5,413 nt of DNA, from NCBI GenBank assembly GCA_947651335.1, contig CANSYV010000125.1, forward strand, positions 1-5,413, in the 5' to 3' direction. Both the position numbers and the translations under genes were made by a program. Source of the DNA: an uncultured Lachnospiraceae bacterium. Its GTDB lineage: Bacteria > Bacillota > Clostridia > Lachnospirales > Lachnospiraceae. The notes beneath the pieces are model-generated. The model saw nothing but the letters and a program-made list of their open reading frames with translations, did no database searches and was not told the origin of the DNA. Of this stretch, positions 1-5,239 are shown piece by piece (within the stretch, counting starts at the first letter, position 1; each line of letters starts with the position of its first letter).

Positions 1-8
1 GGTTTTTT

Positions 9-17
9 TATGGTATA
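9..17. promoter_or_regulatory. Possible half operator (TATGGTATA)
   Basis: The 9-mer TATGGTATA is repeated exactly at 84-92, inside the downstream CsoR-like operator. Here the C-rich left half is missing and replaced by a T-run, so this is at most a half site. It lies upstream of the -35 box. It could also be chance in AT-rich DNA, or the tail of an upstream gene's terminator, since the window starts with GG followed by seven Ts. Confidence 0.25.
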
Positions 18-34
18 AGAAACTTCGTCGCCTA

Positions 35-63
35 TTGACAACCTATACCCCTATGTGTATAAT
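35..63 (+). promoter_or_regulatory. Consensus sigma-A promoter of the P-type ATPase gene
   Basis: A perfect -35 box TTGACA (35-40) and a perfect -10 box TATAAT (58-63) are separated by exactly 17 bp, so transcription should start near position 70. A promoter this strong needs repression, and an inverted repeat (44-61) sits in its spacer and overlaps the -10 box. The layout fits steric repression of the ATPase gene that follows. It also shows that coding cannot begin upstream at position 35. Confidence 0.88.
44..61. promoter_or_regulatory. CsoR/CstR-type operator, copy 1 (promoter spacer)
   Basis: TATAC (44-48) and GTATA (57-61) form a perfect inverted repeat around a C-rich core. The 16-mer ATACCCCTATGTGTAT (45-60) shares its architecture with copy 2. 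On the minus strand it reads as ATAC, an AT-containing spacer, a G-run, then GTAT, the pattern known for copper-sensing CsoR and related CstR/RcnR/FrmR repressors. It fills the -35/-10 spacer and overlaps the -10 box, so binding would block RNA polymerase. The repressor gene is not in the window, so the inducer (Cu(I), another metal, persulfide) cannot be told. Confidence 0.65.
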
Positions 64-75
64 GAAAAAATACAG

Positions 76-91
76 ATACCCCCTATGGTAT
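76..91. promoter_or_regulatory. CsoR/CstR-type operator, copy 2 (downstream of start point)
   Basis: ATACCCCCTATGGTAT has ATACC (76-80) and GGTAT (87-91) as a perfect inverted repeat around a C-rich core. Its reverse complement, ATACCATAGGGGGTAT, closely resembles the form of the Bacillus CsoR operator as I recall it. It begins about 6 bp after the predicted transcription start. The two operators start 31 bp apart (45 and 76), close to three helical turns, so repressors could sit on the same face of the DNA. Confidence 0.68.
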
Positions 92-113
92 AGGAATCCA
101 GACATGCACGGTG

Positions 114-120
114 AAAGGAG
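114..120 (+). promoter_or_regulatory. Ribosome binding site that sets the ATPase start
   Basis: AAAGGAG lies 7 bp before the ATG at 128. The longer reading frame opens at 35, inside the -35 box, and would encode the operators, so this site decides for the start at 128. Confidence 0.85.
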
Positions 121-127
121 AGGAAGA

Positions 128-2005
128 ATGAAAAAATTGGCGGAAAGATTAGAGTATCTGCTGGAGCTGGGAGGGGTCAAAAAGGATATTCTGCTGCTGG
201 CCCTTTCCGGCGCAGCGCTTATCATCAGTCTATTTGACCTGGCAGCACTGCCTTTTGATGCGGCGTGGGCAGCGGTCATATTGTGCGGTATCCCCATTAT
301 TTTGGAGGCATTTATCGGTCTGGTGACAAAGTTTGATATTAAGGCGGATGTACTGGTCTCTCTGGCCCTCATCGCCTCCATATGCATCGGCGAAGACTTT
401 GCTGCCGGCGAAGTGGCTTTTATTATGCAGCTGGGGGCACTCCTTGAAGATCTCACAGTGGCCAAGGCCCGTGCGGGAATTGAGAAATTGGTCCATTTGA
501 CACCCCAGACGGCCAGAGTGCTGTCAGAGGGAACCGAAAAGGTTATTCCTGCCCAGCAGGTGCAGGTGGGGGATTTGCTGCGGGTTCTCCCAGGTGAAAC
601 AGTTCCGGTGGATGGCGTCATTGTCTCCGGATTAACTTCTGTGAATCAGGCGGTGATGACAGGGGAATCCCTGCCAGTGGATAAATCAGCCGGGGACCAA
701 GTCTCCAGCGGCACAGTCAACCAGTTCGGAGTTTTTGAGATGAAAGCGTCCAAAGTGGGGGAGGACAGTTCCATCCAGCGGATGATTCGGCTGGTGCAGT
801 CGGCAGATGCGGATAAGGCTGAGATCGTGGGCCTTGCCGACCGATGGGCCACATGGATCGTTGCTGCCGCACTGACCGCCGCTGTCCTCACCTGGCTGGC
901 GAGTGGTGAGATCATCCGCGCTGTGACTGTGCTGGTTGTTTTCTGTCCCTGCGCGCTGGTGCTGGCTACCCCCACAGCAATCATGGCGGCTATTGGAAAT
1001 GCGGCAAAACACGGGTTTCTTGTGAAAGAGGGAGACGCCCTGGAACGTCTGGCCAAAGTATCAAAAATTACCTTTGACAAAACAGGAACCCTTACATACG
1101 GCGCGGCACAGGTGATTCATGCAGTGAGTGTCCTGCCGGACATTCAGGGGAGTGAGGTGTACGCTCTCTGCGCTGCGGCAGAGCAGTTTTCCGAACATCC
1201 CCTGGGAAAAGCGGTGGCCCGCTGCTACCGGCAGGAAACAGGCAAAAAGATGCTGCAGGCGGAAAACTTTCAGATGATTCCAGGCCGGGGCGTTATGGCT
1301 GTCGTGGAGGGGAAGGAGATACTGGCAGGAAACAGGCAGATGATGGAGGAACACAAAGACAAAACGTCAGAGCAGGTATTTGCACAGGCAAAGCAGTATC
1401 TCGACCAGGGCTGTACCGTGATTTATGTAATGGCAGAGCAGGTTATGGCAGGGTATCTTGTTCTTTCCGACACGGTGAGAAAAGAAAGCCCGGGTATGGT
1501 TGAACATCTGGCAAAGCTGAAAGTACAGCCTGTTCTGCTCACCGGGGACAACGAAAATGCTGCCGGTGCCATTGCAGGGCAGCTGCATATAGAAGAAGTC
1601 CATGGGGACTGTCTGCCGGAGGATAAACTCCAGTGGATTGCTTCTTATCAGAAAAATCAGGAAGGGGTCTGCATGATCGGCGACGGAATCAACGATGCTC
1701 CCGCATTGAAAAGAGCCGATGTGGGCATTGCCATGGGCGGAATCGGAAGTGATATCGCAGTGGACGCGGCAGACATTGCGCTGGTGGATGATGAGGTAAG
1801 AGAACTTCCCCATCTGCTTGCATTGTCCAAGAGGATGATGACCACCATAAAATGTAATTTGAGTTTTTCCATGGGTCTGAACTTTCTTGCAGTTACCCTG
1901 GCAGTGACAGGTATCTTAAATCCCATTATCGGTGCTCTGGTCCACAATGCCGGGTCTGTGCTGGTCATCATCAATTCCGCGCTGCTCCTGAAATGGAAAA
2001 TGTGA
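128..2005 (+). CDS. Heavy-metal translocating P1B-type ATPase
   Basis: A 625-residue membrane ATPase predicted to pump a metal cation out of the cytosol. Visible motifs are the actuator TGES (178-181), the membrane metal-site motif CPC (273-275, TM6), the phosphorylation motif DKTGT (D317), the class-defining HP (357-358), TGDN (472-475) and GDGIND (518-523). Eight membrane segments are apparent, near residues 20-38, 46-65, 74-89, 91-107, 241-259, 263-284, 579-596 and 598-621. No N-terminal CXXC domain or His-rich tail is present, so it is shorter than most CopA or ZntA proteins. Specificity is unclear. By eye, ZntA's TM7 Lys and TM8 Asp align with N585 and N607. CopA's TM7 Asn matches N585, but its TM8 Met aligns with H606. 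The H606-N607 and S610 pattern recalls mycobacterial CtpC-like pumps. The CsoR-like operators favour Cu(I) or a related soft metal. It is monocistronic, with its own promoter and terminator. Confidence 0.95.
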   Translation: MKKLAERLEYLLELGGVKKDILLLALSGAALIISLFDLAALPFDAAWAAVILCGIPIILEAFIGLVTKFDIKADVLVSLALIASICIGEDFAAGEVAFIMQLGALLEDLTVAKARAGIEKLVHLTPQTARVLSEGTEKVIPAQQVQVGDLLRVLPGETVPVDGVIVSGLTSVNQAVMTGESLPVDKSAGDQVSSGTVNQFGVFEMKASKVGEDSSIQRMIRLVQSADADKAEIVGLADRWATWIVAAALTAAVLTWLASGEIIRAVTVLVVFCPCALVLATPTAIMAAIGNAAKHGFLVKEGDALERLAKVSKITFDKTGTLTYGAAQVIHAVSVLPDIQGSEVYALCAAAEQFSEHPLGKAVARCYRQETGKKMLQAENFQMIPGRGVMAVVEGKEILAGNRQMMEEHKDKTSEQVFAQAKQYLDQGCTVIYVMAEQVMAGYLVLSDTVRKESPGMVEHLAKLKVQPVLLTGDNENAAGAIAGQLHIEEVHGDCLPEDKLQWIASYQKNQEGVCMIGDGINDAPALKRADVGIAMGGIGSDIAVDAADIALVDDEVRELPHLLALSKRMMTTIKCNLSFSMGLNFLAVTLAVTGILNPIIGALVHNAGSVLVIINSALLLKWKM

Positions 2006-2040
2006 GGAATGTAAAGAATACGTTACAGGGACTTTGGCAG

Positions 2041-2084
2041 GCTTCATTTACCGTGGGACGGATAAATGGAGCTTGTTATTTTTT
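2041..2084 (+). terminator. Intrinsic terminator after the ATPase gene
   Basis: The arms 2041-2054 and 2058-2072 form a 14-pair stem with one T-G wobble and a single bulged A (2062), closed by a GGG loop (2055-2057). The T-rich tract TTGTTATTTTTT (2073-2084) follows directly. The hairpin starts 36 bp after the ATPase stop, and it separates the ATPase from the redox operon downstream. Confidence 0.88.
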
Positions 2085-2085
2085 G

Positions 2086-2129
2086 CTTGTGGCATGTTTG
2101 TGGCAGATTTATGGCAGATCTATGCAGGA
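2086..2129 (+). repeat. Four imperfect 11-bp tandem repeats upstream of the redox operon
   Basis: Consecutive 11-mers read CTTGTGGCATG (2086), TTTGTGGCAGA (2097), TTTATGGCAGA (2108) and TCTATGCAGGA (2119), with consensus TTTRTGGCAGA. The last copy is degenerate, lacking one G of the GG. The period equals about one helical turn, and the array ends about 20 bp before the putative -10 element, touching the -35 position. Direct repeats of about 11 bp in this position are typical binding sites for OmpR/PhoB-type response regulators. No regulator gene is visible in the window, so the role is inferred. Confidence 0.5.
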
Positions 2130-2145
2130 AAAACGCATGGAATTG

Positions 2146-2154
2146 TGATAAAAT
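2146..2154 (+). promoter_or_regulatory. Extended -10 promoter of the redox operon
   Basis: TGATAAAAT contains a TGn extension before TAAAAT (2149-2154), with five of six matches to the -10 consensus. The -35 position for a 17-bp spacer (2126-2131, AGGAAA) is poor, which would fit either the extended -10 or an activator bound to the 11-bp repeats. Transcription would start near 2161, leaving a leader of about 40 nt before the ATG at 2200. Confidence 0.55.
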
Positions 2155-2199
2155 AGAGATGCTTATGAGGATTTTAGAAAGAAAAGAGGTAAAAAAATT

Positions 2200-2802
2200 A
2201 TGAGACACAAACAAATCGTTTCCTTGATTCTCAGCACAGCTCTCGGATTCACTGCGCTTTTCACCGGATGCGCCAGGGAAGAACAGCCGGAGCAGCCTTT
2301 AGCAGAGACCAGCCAGGAGGCAGAAAGTGAAGGAGCTTTCAGCAATCTGAAACATTTTGAGGCAGAAACGCTGGATGATGCTGCCTTTACACAGGATAAT
2401 CTTTCGGAGAAAGATGTGACAGTGATTAATTTCTGGTCTGTGACGTGCGGCCCGTGCATTGCGGAAATGCCTGCATTAGCCAGATTTTCAGAGTCTCTGC
2501 CTGACAATATACAGGTATTGACGGTCTGCCTGGATGGCGGGGATTACCAGGAAGATGCCAGAGAGATCTTAAGCCAGGCGGGATTTGAGGGGACCACACT
2601 GCTGTCGGGAGACGGGGATTTTGAGAAGGTATGCAGGGAGATTCAGTATACACCCACAACAATTTTCGTGGATAAGGATGGAAATACTTCGTCAGATGTG
2701 ATCATCGGCGGCCAGGAAGACCTGGCAGAGTCGTATACAGATGCCATTAACAGCATTTTAAAATCAATGGGAAAGGAAAAAATCAGCGTTGAAAAAGATT
2801 GA
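2200..2802 (+). CDS. TlpA-like thioredoxin-fold lipoprotein
   Basis: A 200-residue secreted thiol-disulfide oxidoreductase. A lipoprotein signal peptide (residues 1-23) ends in the lipobox LFTGC, with C24 the lipid-anchored cysteine. An acidic, Gln/Glu-rich linker (about 25-55) precedes a thioredoxin/AhpC-TSA-like domain with the redox motif CGPC (C83, C86) and the cis-proline segment YTPTT (P152). The Trp usual before the first active-site Cys (WCGPC) is Thr here, which could shift its redox potential. Two further cysteines, C110 and C145, might form a second disulfide. AAGAGGT (2184-2190) lies 9 bp before the ATG. It is the first gene of the operon and overlaps the next by 14 bp. It probably acts outside the membrane, reducing or oxidising exported protein thiols or peroxide-type substrates, with electrons supplied by the two downstream proteins. 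The substrate is unknown. Confidence 0.9.
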   Translation: MRHKQIVSLILSTALGFTALFTGCAREEQPEQPLAETSQEAESEGAFSNLKHFEAETLDDAAFTQDNLSEKDVTVINFWSVTCGPCIAEMPALARFSESLPDNIQVLTVCLDGGDYQEDAREILSQAGFEGTTLLSGDGDFEKVCREIQYTPTTIFVDKDGNTSSDVIIGGQEDLAESYTDAINSILKSMGKEKISVEKD

Positions 2803-2941
2803 CGGGAAATATTCGGCACTGCGCTTTGGAATATTGGGTGCGGCCATTATTTTTACAGCCATTGGGCTTATGAGAAGAGAACCGCTGGAGGTGCTGGGAA
2901 AGGCGGTGAAAATATGTCTGGAATGCATCGGAATCGGATAA
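2789..2941 (+). CDS. Small CXXC membrane peptide, CD1871A-like
   Basis: A 50-residue ORF with a TTG start. AAAGGA (2772-2777) lies 11 bp upstream, and no ATG or GTG start is available before M28. It has a basic N-terminus (K2, K3, K7, R12), one membrane helix (about 12-28), an RRE turn, a short amphipathic stretch and a C-terminal tail ending KICLECIGIG, with the dithiol C43/C46. Size, single helix and the CLECIG ending match my recollection of the clostridial CD1871A family of CXXC peptides, whose function is not established. It overlaps the lipoprotein gene by 14 bp and the polyferredoxin gene by 28 bp, so the three are probably translationally coupled. The charge pattern weakly favours an inside N-terminus and an outside dithiol. 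The inference is that it passes electrons or thiol equivalents between polyferredoxin and lipoprotein. Confidence 0.8.
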   Translation: MKKIDGKYSALRFGILGAAIIFTAIGLMRREPLEVLGKAVKICLECIGIG

Positions 2942-3792
2942 GCAGACAGCGGTTCATCCAGCTTGCGGCTGCGGTTTTGTTCAACGGGTATGTGGCGGGA
3001 TTTCAAAAAGGCAGGATTTTCACGGGAAACAGTAAGGGCATCTGTGTACCTGTGCTGAACTGCTATTCCTGTCCTGGTGCCCTGGGGGCCTGTCCCATTG
3101 GCTCCCTTCAGACTGCCCTGGGTGGTATCCGCCGTCATTTTCCATTTTATGTGCTGGGAATGCTTATGCTCTTTGGCGTGGCGCTGGGACGGGCCATCTG
3201 CGGGCTTTTGTGTCCCTTCGGACTGGTGCAGGACCTGCTGTATAAAATTCCGTTCCGGAAGAAAAAGGTGCCGGAAAAGATTGACAGACCGGCCCGCCGT
3301 GTGAAATATGTAATTCTCCTGGTTATGGTATGTATACTCCCTGCATTCGCGGTGACAGAGACAGGAATCACGCCGCCTTATTTCTGTAAATATATCTGCC
3401 CGGCCGGGACACTGGGCGGCGGGATTCCCCATCTGCTGGCCAATCCCCAGCTGCGCCAGGCAGCCGGTGCGCTGTTCGGCTGGAAAACGCTGGTACTCAT
3501 ATTGATTGCAGCTGCCGGAATGGTCATCCCCCGTCCATTCTGCAGGTACTTATGTCCGCTGGGAGCATTTTACAGTGTCTTTAACCGATTCAGTTTTTAT
3601 CAGATGCACCTGGATTCAGACCGGTGTACTGGGTGTAAAACCTGTGAGCAGGTCTGTCCCATGGCTGTGGAGGCGGCAAAGGACAGTAACAGTCCGGAAT
3701 GCATACGATGCGGAAGATGCAAAAACGCGTGTCCGGCCCATGCCATATCGTCCGGATTTTCTTATAAACAGACAGCGGACAGACAGGCATAG
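2914..3792 (+). CDS. NapH-like membrane polyferredoxin (4Fe-4S binding)
   Basis: A 292-residue membrane iron-sulfur protein related to NapH/NosR/CcoG-type electron carriers. About four membrane helices are seen (13-30, 78-100, 130-148, 192-208). An N-terminal cysteine cluster (C44, C50, C53, C60-P) is followed by three paired CX3CP motifs (C96/C100, C158/C162, C210/C214). The C-terminal domain has two classical ferredoxin motifs (C238, C241, C244, C248-P and C263, C266, C269, C273-P), which should bind two [4Fe-4S] clusters. It contains 19 cysteines in all. The start at 2914 follows AGGCGGTG (2901-2908); the in-frame ATG at 2923 is an alternative. The reading frame overlaps the CXXC peptide gene by 28 bp. 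It probably carries electrons from a cytosolic donor, such as ferredoxin, across or into the membrane for the lipoprotein partner. The donor and direction are inferred. Confidence 0.9.
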   Translation: MSGMHRNRISRQRFIQLAAAVLFNGYVAGFQKGRIFTGNSKGICVPVLNCYSCPGALGACPIGSLQTALGGIRRHFPFYVLGMLMLFGVALGRAICGLLCPFGLVQDLLYKIPFRKKKVPEKIDRPARRVKYVILLVMVCILPAFAVTETGITPPYFCKYICPAGTLGGGIPHLLANPQLRQAAGALFGWKTLVLILIAAAGMVIPRPFCRYLCPLGAFYSVFNRFSFYQMHLDSDRCTGCKTCEQVCPMAVEAAKDSNSPECIRCGRCKNACPAHAISSGFSYKQTADRQA

Positions 3793-3803
3793 GCACAGGA
3801 GTT

Positions 3804-5087
3804 TTAGATGCCTTCCAGAGCCTGCATCAAATCCGTGATAATATCTCTCACGTCCTCAATACCCACAGAGAGGCGTACCAGGTCAGCGGATACGCCGGCC
3901 GCGGCCAGTTCTTCGTCATTCATCTGACGGTGGGTGGAGGAGGCAGGGTGGAGAATACAGCTTTGGGCATCCGCCACATGGGTGGCAATGGATATCAGCT
4001 TCAATCTGCCCATAAATTTCTCAGCCGCCGCTCTGCCGCCTCTGACTCCGAACACAATCACGCCGCAGGTGCCCTGGGGCATATATTTTTTCGCCCTGTC
4101 ATAGTACTTATCTCCAGGCAGTCCCGCATACTGCACCCATGCGGTCTGTTCATGCTTGTCCAGAAATTCTGCCACAGCCTGTGCATTTTCACAGTGCTTT
4201 TTCATACGCAGAGGCAGTGTTTCCAGTCCCACATTCAGCAGAAAACAGTTATGGGGGGAAGGAATGGAGCCCAGATCACGCATCAGCTGGACAGTAGCCT
4301 TGGTGATATAGGCGCCTTCCAGCCCAAAACGCTGGGTGTAGGTGACTCCATGGTAACTTTCATCCGGGGTGGTGAGTCCGGGGAATTTTTCAGCATAGGC
4401 ATTCCAGTCAAATTTTCCGCTGTCCACAATGGCGCCGCCTACAGTGAGAGCGTGGCCGTCCATATATTTGGTGGTGGAGTGTGTGACAATATCACATCCC
4501 CACTCAAATGGACGGCAGTTGACAGGAGTGGGAAACGTATTATCCAAAATCAGAGGAACCCCGTGAGCGTGGGCGGCCTCTGCGAATTTCTCAATATCCA
4601 GGACAGTGAGCGCCGGGTTGGCAATCACCTCACCGAATACTGCCTTGGTATTTGGCAGAAAAGCGGCAGCCAGCTCTTCTTCAGAACAATCCGGGTCCAC
4701 AAAAGTAACCTGGATGCCCATTCGTTTCATGGTAACAGCAAACAGATTATAAGTGCCCCCATAGATGGCAGCAGAGGAGATGATGTGGTCACCGCACCCT
4801 GCAATATTGAAAACAGCATAAAAATTCGCCGCCTGTCCAGAGGACAGAAGCATAGCGGCAGAACCGCCTTCCAGACGGCATATTTTCGCGGCCACCATGT
4901 CGTTGGTGGGATTCTGCAGACGGGTATAGAAGTACCCGCTTTTCTCCAGGTCAAACAGCATCCCCATTTCCTCGCTGGAATCATAGCGGAATGTGGTGGA
5001 CTGAATGATGGGCATGTTCCGCGGCCCTCCGTTTTCAGGGCGGTAGCCGGCACGCAGACAATCGGTTGAGATATGATAATCGCTCAT
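3804..5087 (-). CDS. metY: O-acetylhomoserine sulfhydrylase (MetY-like, PLP-dependent)
   Basis: A 427-residue cytosolic enzyme of the Cys/Met metabolism PLP family, full length for MetY. It should convert O-acetylhomoserine and sulfide to homocysteine and acetate, the direct sulfhydrylation route to methionine. Visible features are YTRLQNPT (54-61), the phosphate-binding SSGQAA (82-87), D182 in LDNTF (pairs with the PLP pyridine nitrogen), the Schiff-base lysine K207 in HSTTKYMDGH, the C-terminal S384-T385-H386 and the carboxylate-binding R405 in VRLSVG. The ATG (complement of 5085-5087) is preceded by AGGAAGG 6 bp upstream. It has its own promoter and is convergent with the polyferredoxin gene. 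A related cystathionine gamma-synthase or gamma-lyase is less likely, given the length (those are about 380-400) and the insert-bearing C-terminal half. Annotation as a generic O-acetylhomoserine aminocarboxypropyltransferase/cysteine synthase is equivalent. Confidence 0.93.
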   Translation of the reverse strand: MSDYHISTDCLRAGYRPENGGPRNMPIIQSTTFRYDSSEEMGMLFDLEKSGYFYTRLQNPTNDMVAAKICRLEGGSAAMLLSSGQAANFYAVFNIAGCGDHIISSAAIYGGTYNLFAVTMKRMGIQVTFVDPDCSEEELAAAFLPNTKAVFGEVIANPALTVLDIEKFAEAAHAHGVPLILDNTFPTPVNCRPFEWGCDIVTHSTTKYMDGHALTVGGAIVDSGKFDWNAYAEKFPGLTTPDESYHGVTYTQRFGLEGAYITKATVQLMRDLGSIPSPHNCFLLNVGLETLPLRMKKHCENAQAVAEFLDKHEQTAWVQYAGLPGDKYYDRAKKYMPQGTCGVIVFGVRGGRAAAEKFMGRLKLISIATHVADAQSCILHPASSTHRQMNDEELAAAGVSADLVRLSVGIEDVRDIITDLMQALEGI

Positions 5088-5093
5088 AGAAAA

Positions 5094-5100
5094 CCTTCCT
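5094..5100 (-). promoter_or_regulatory. Ribosome binding site of metY
   Basis: On the minus strand AGGAAGG lies 6 bp before the ATG and supports the annotated start. Confidence 0.85.
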
Positions 5101-5110
5101 TTTTATTTTT

Positions 5111-5139
5111 ATTATACCGCAGGTTTGGGATGTTGGCAA
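5111..5139 (-). promoter_or_regulatory. Sigma-A promoter of metY
   Basis: On the minus strand TTGCCA (5139-5134) and a perfect TATAAT (5116-5111) are separated by 17 bp. Transcription would start near 5104, giving a leader of only about 17 nt that contains the ribosome binding site. There is no room for a SAM riboswitch or T-box, so any control would act through a DNA-binding protein at or upstream of the promoter. Confidence 0.8.
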
Positions 5140-5198
5140 TCATGCTGACAGAGGAATGCTTTGTAAATCATCAACTTAGAATAGTGACAAGCCCCTGG

Positions 5199-5211
5199 CA
5201 CATAGGATGTG
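5199..5211. promoter_or_regulatory. Palindrome CACAT-AGG-ATGTG in the divergent intergenic region
   Basis: A perfect 5-bp inverted repeat with a 3-bp centre lies 28 bp before the ATG at 5240, in the 152-bp gap between metY and the right-hand gene. It may be an operator or part of a non-sigma-A promoter for the right-hand gene, for which no convincing sigma-A promoter was found. Chance is possible for a site this short. Confidence 0.35.
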
Positions 5212-5228
5212 ATAGGACAAATGCAGCT

Positions 5229-5235
5229 GGGAGGT
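5229..5235 (+). promoter_or_regulatory. Ribosome binding site of the right-edge gene
   Basis: GGGAGGT lies 4-5 bp before the ATG at 5240. This sets the start of a gene that runs off the window, and argues against the overlapping unsupported frame that opens at 5073. Confidence 0.75.
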
Positions 5236-5239
5236 ATTT

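Noticed and set aside
35..127. N-terminal extension of the ATPase by 31 residues
   Set aside because: It would start inside the -35 box and read through the -10 box and both operators. A good ribosome binding site precedes the ATG at 128 instead.
2764..3432. 222-codon minus-strand frame opposite the redox operon
   Set aside because: It is antisense to the CXXC peptide and polyferredoxin genes, whose motifs are unambiguous, and its translation has no domain features.
3807..3827. GATGC/GCATC inverted repeat as a terminator for the polyferredoxin gene
   Set aside because: The stem has only 5 pairs with a loop of about 11-12 nt and no T-run, so it is not a credible intrinsic terminator.
3930..5069. 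379-codon open frame antisense to metY
   Set aside because: It lies almost entirely inside metY, which has clear PLP-enzyme motifs. Its translation shows no recognisable domain and it has no ribosome binding site. It is a compositional shadow.
5199..5211. Sporulation sigma (CATA-type -10) promoter reading of the palindrome
   Set aside because: CATA is present, but the AC-type -35 element is not at a suitable distance, so it is kept only as an unassigned palindrome.
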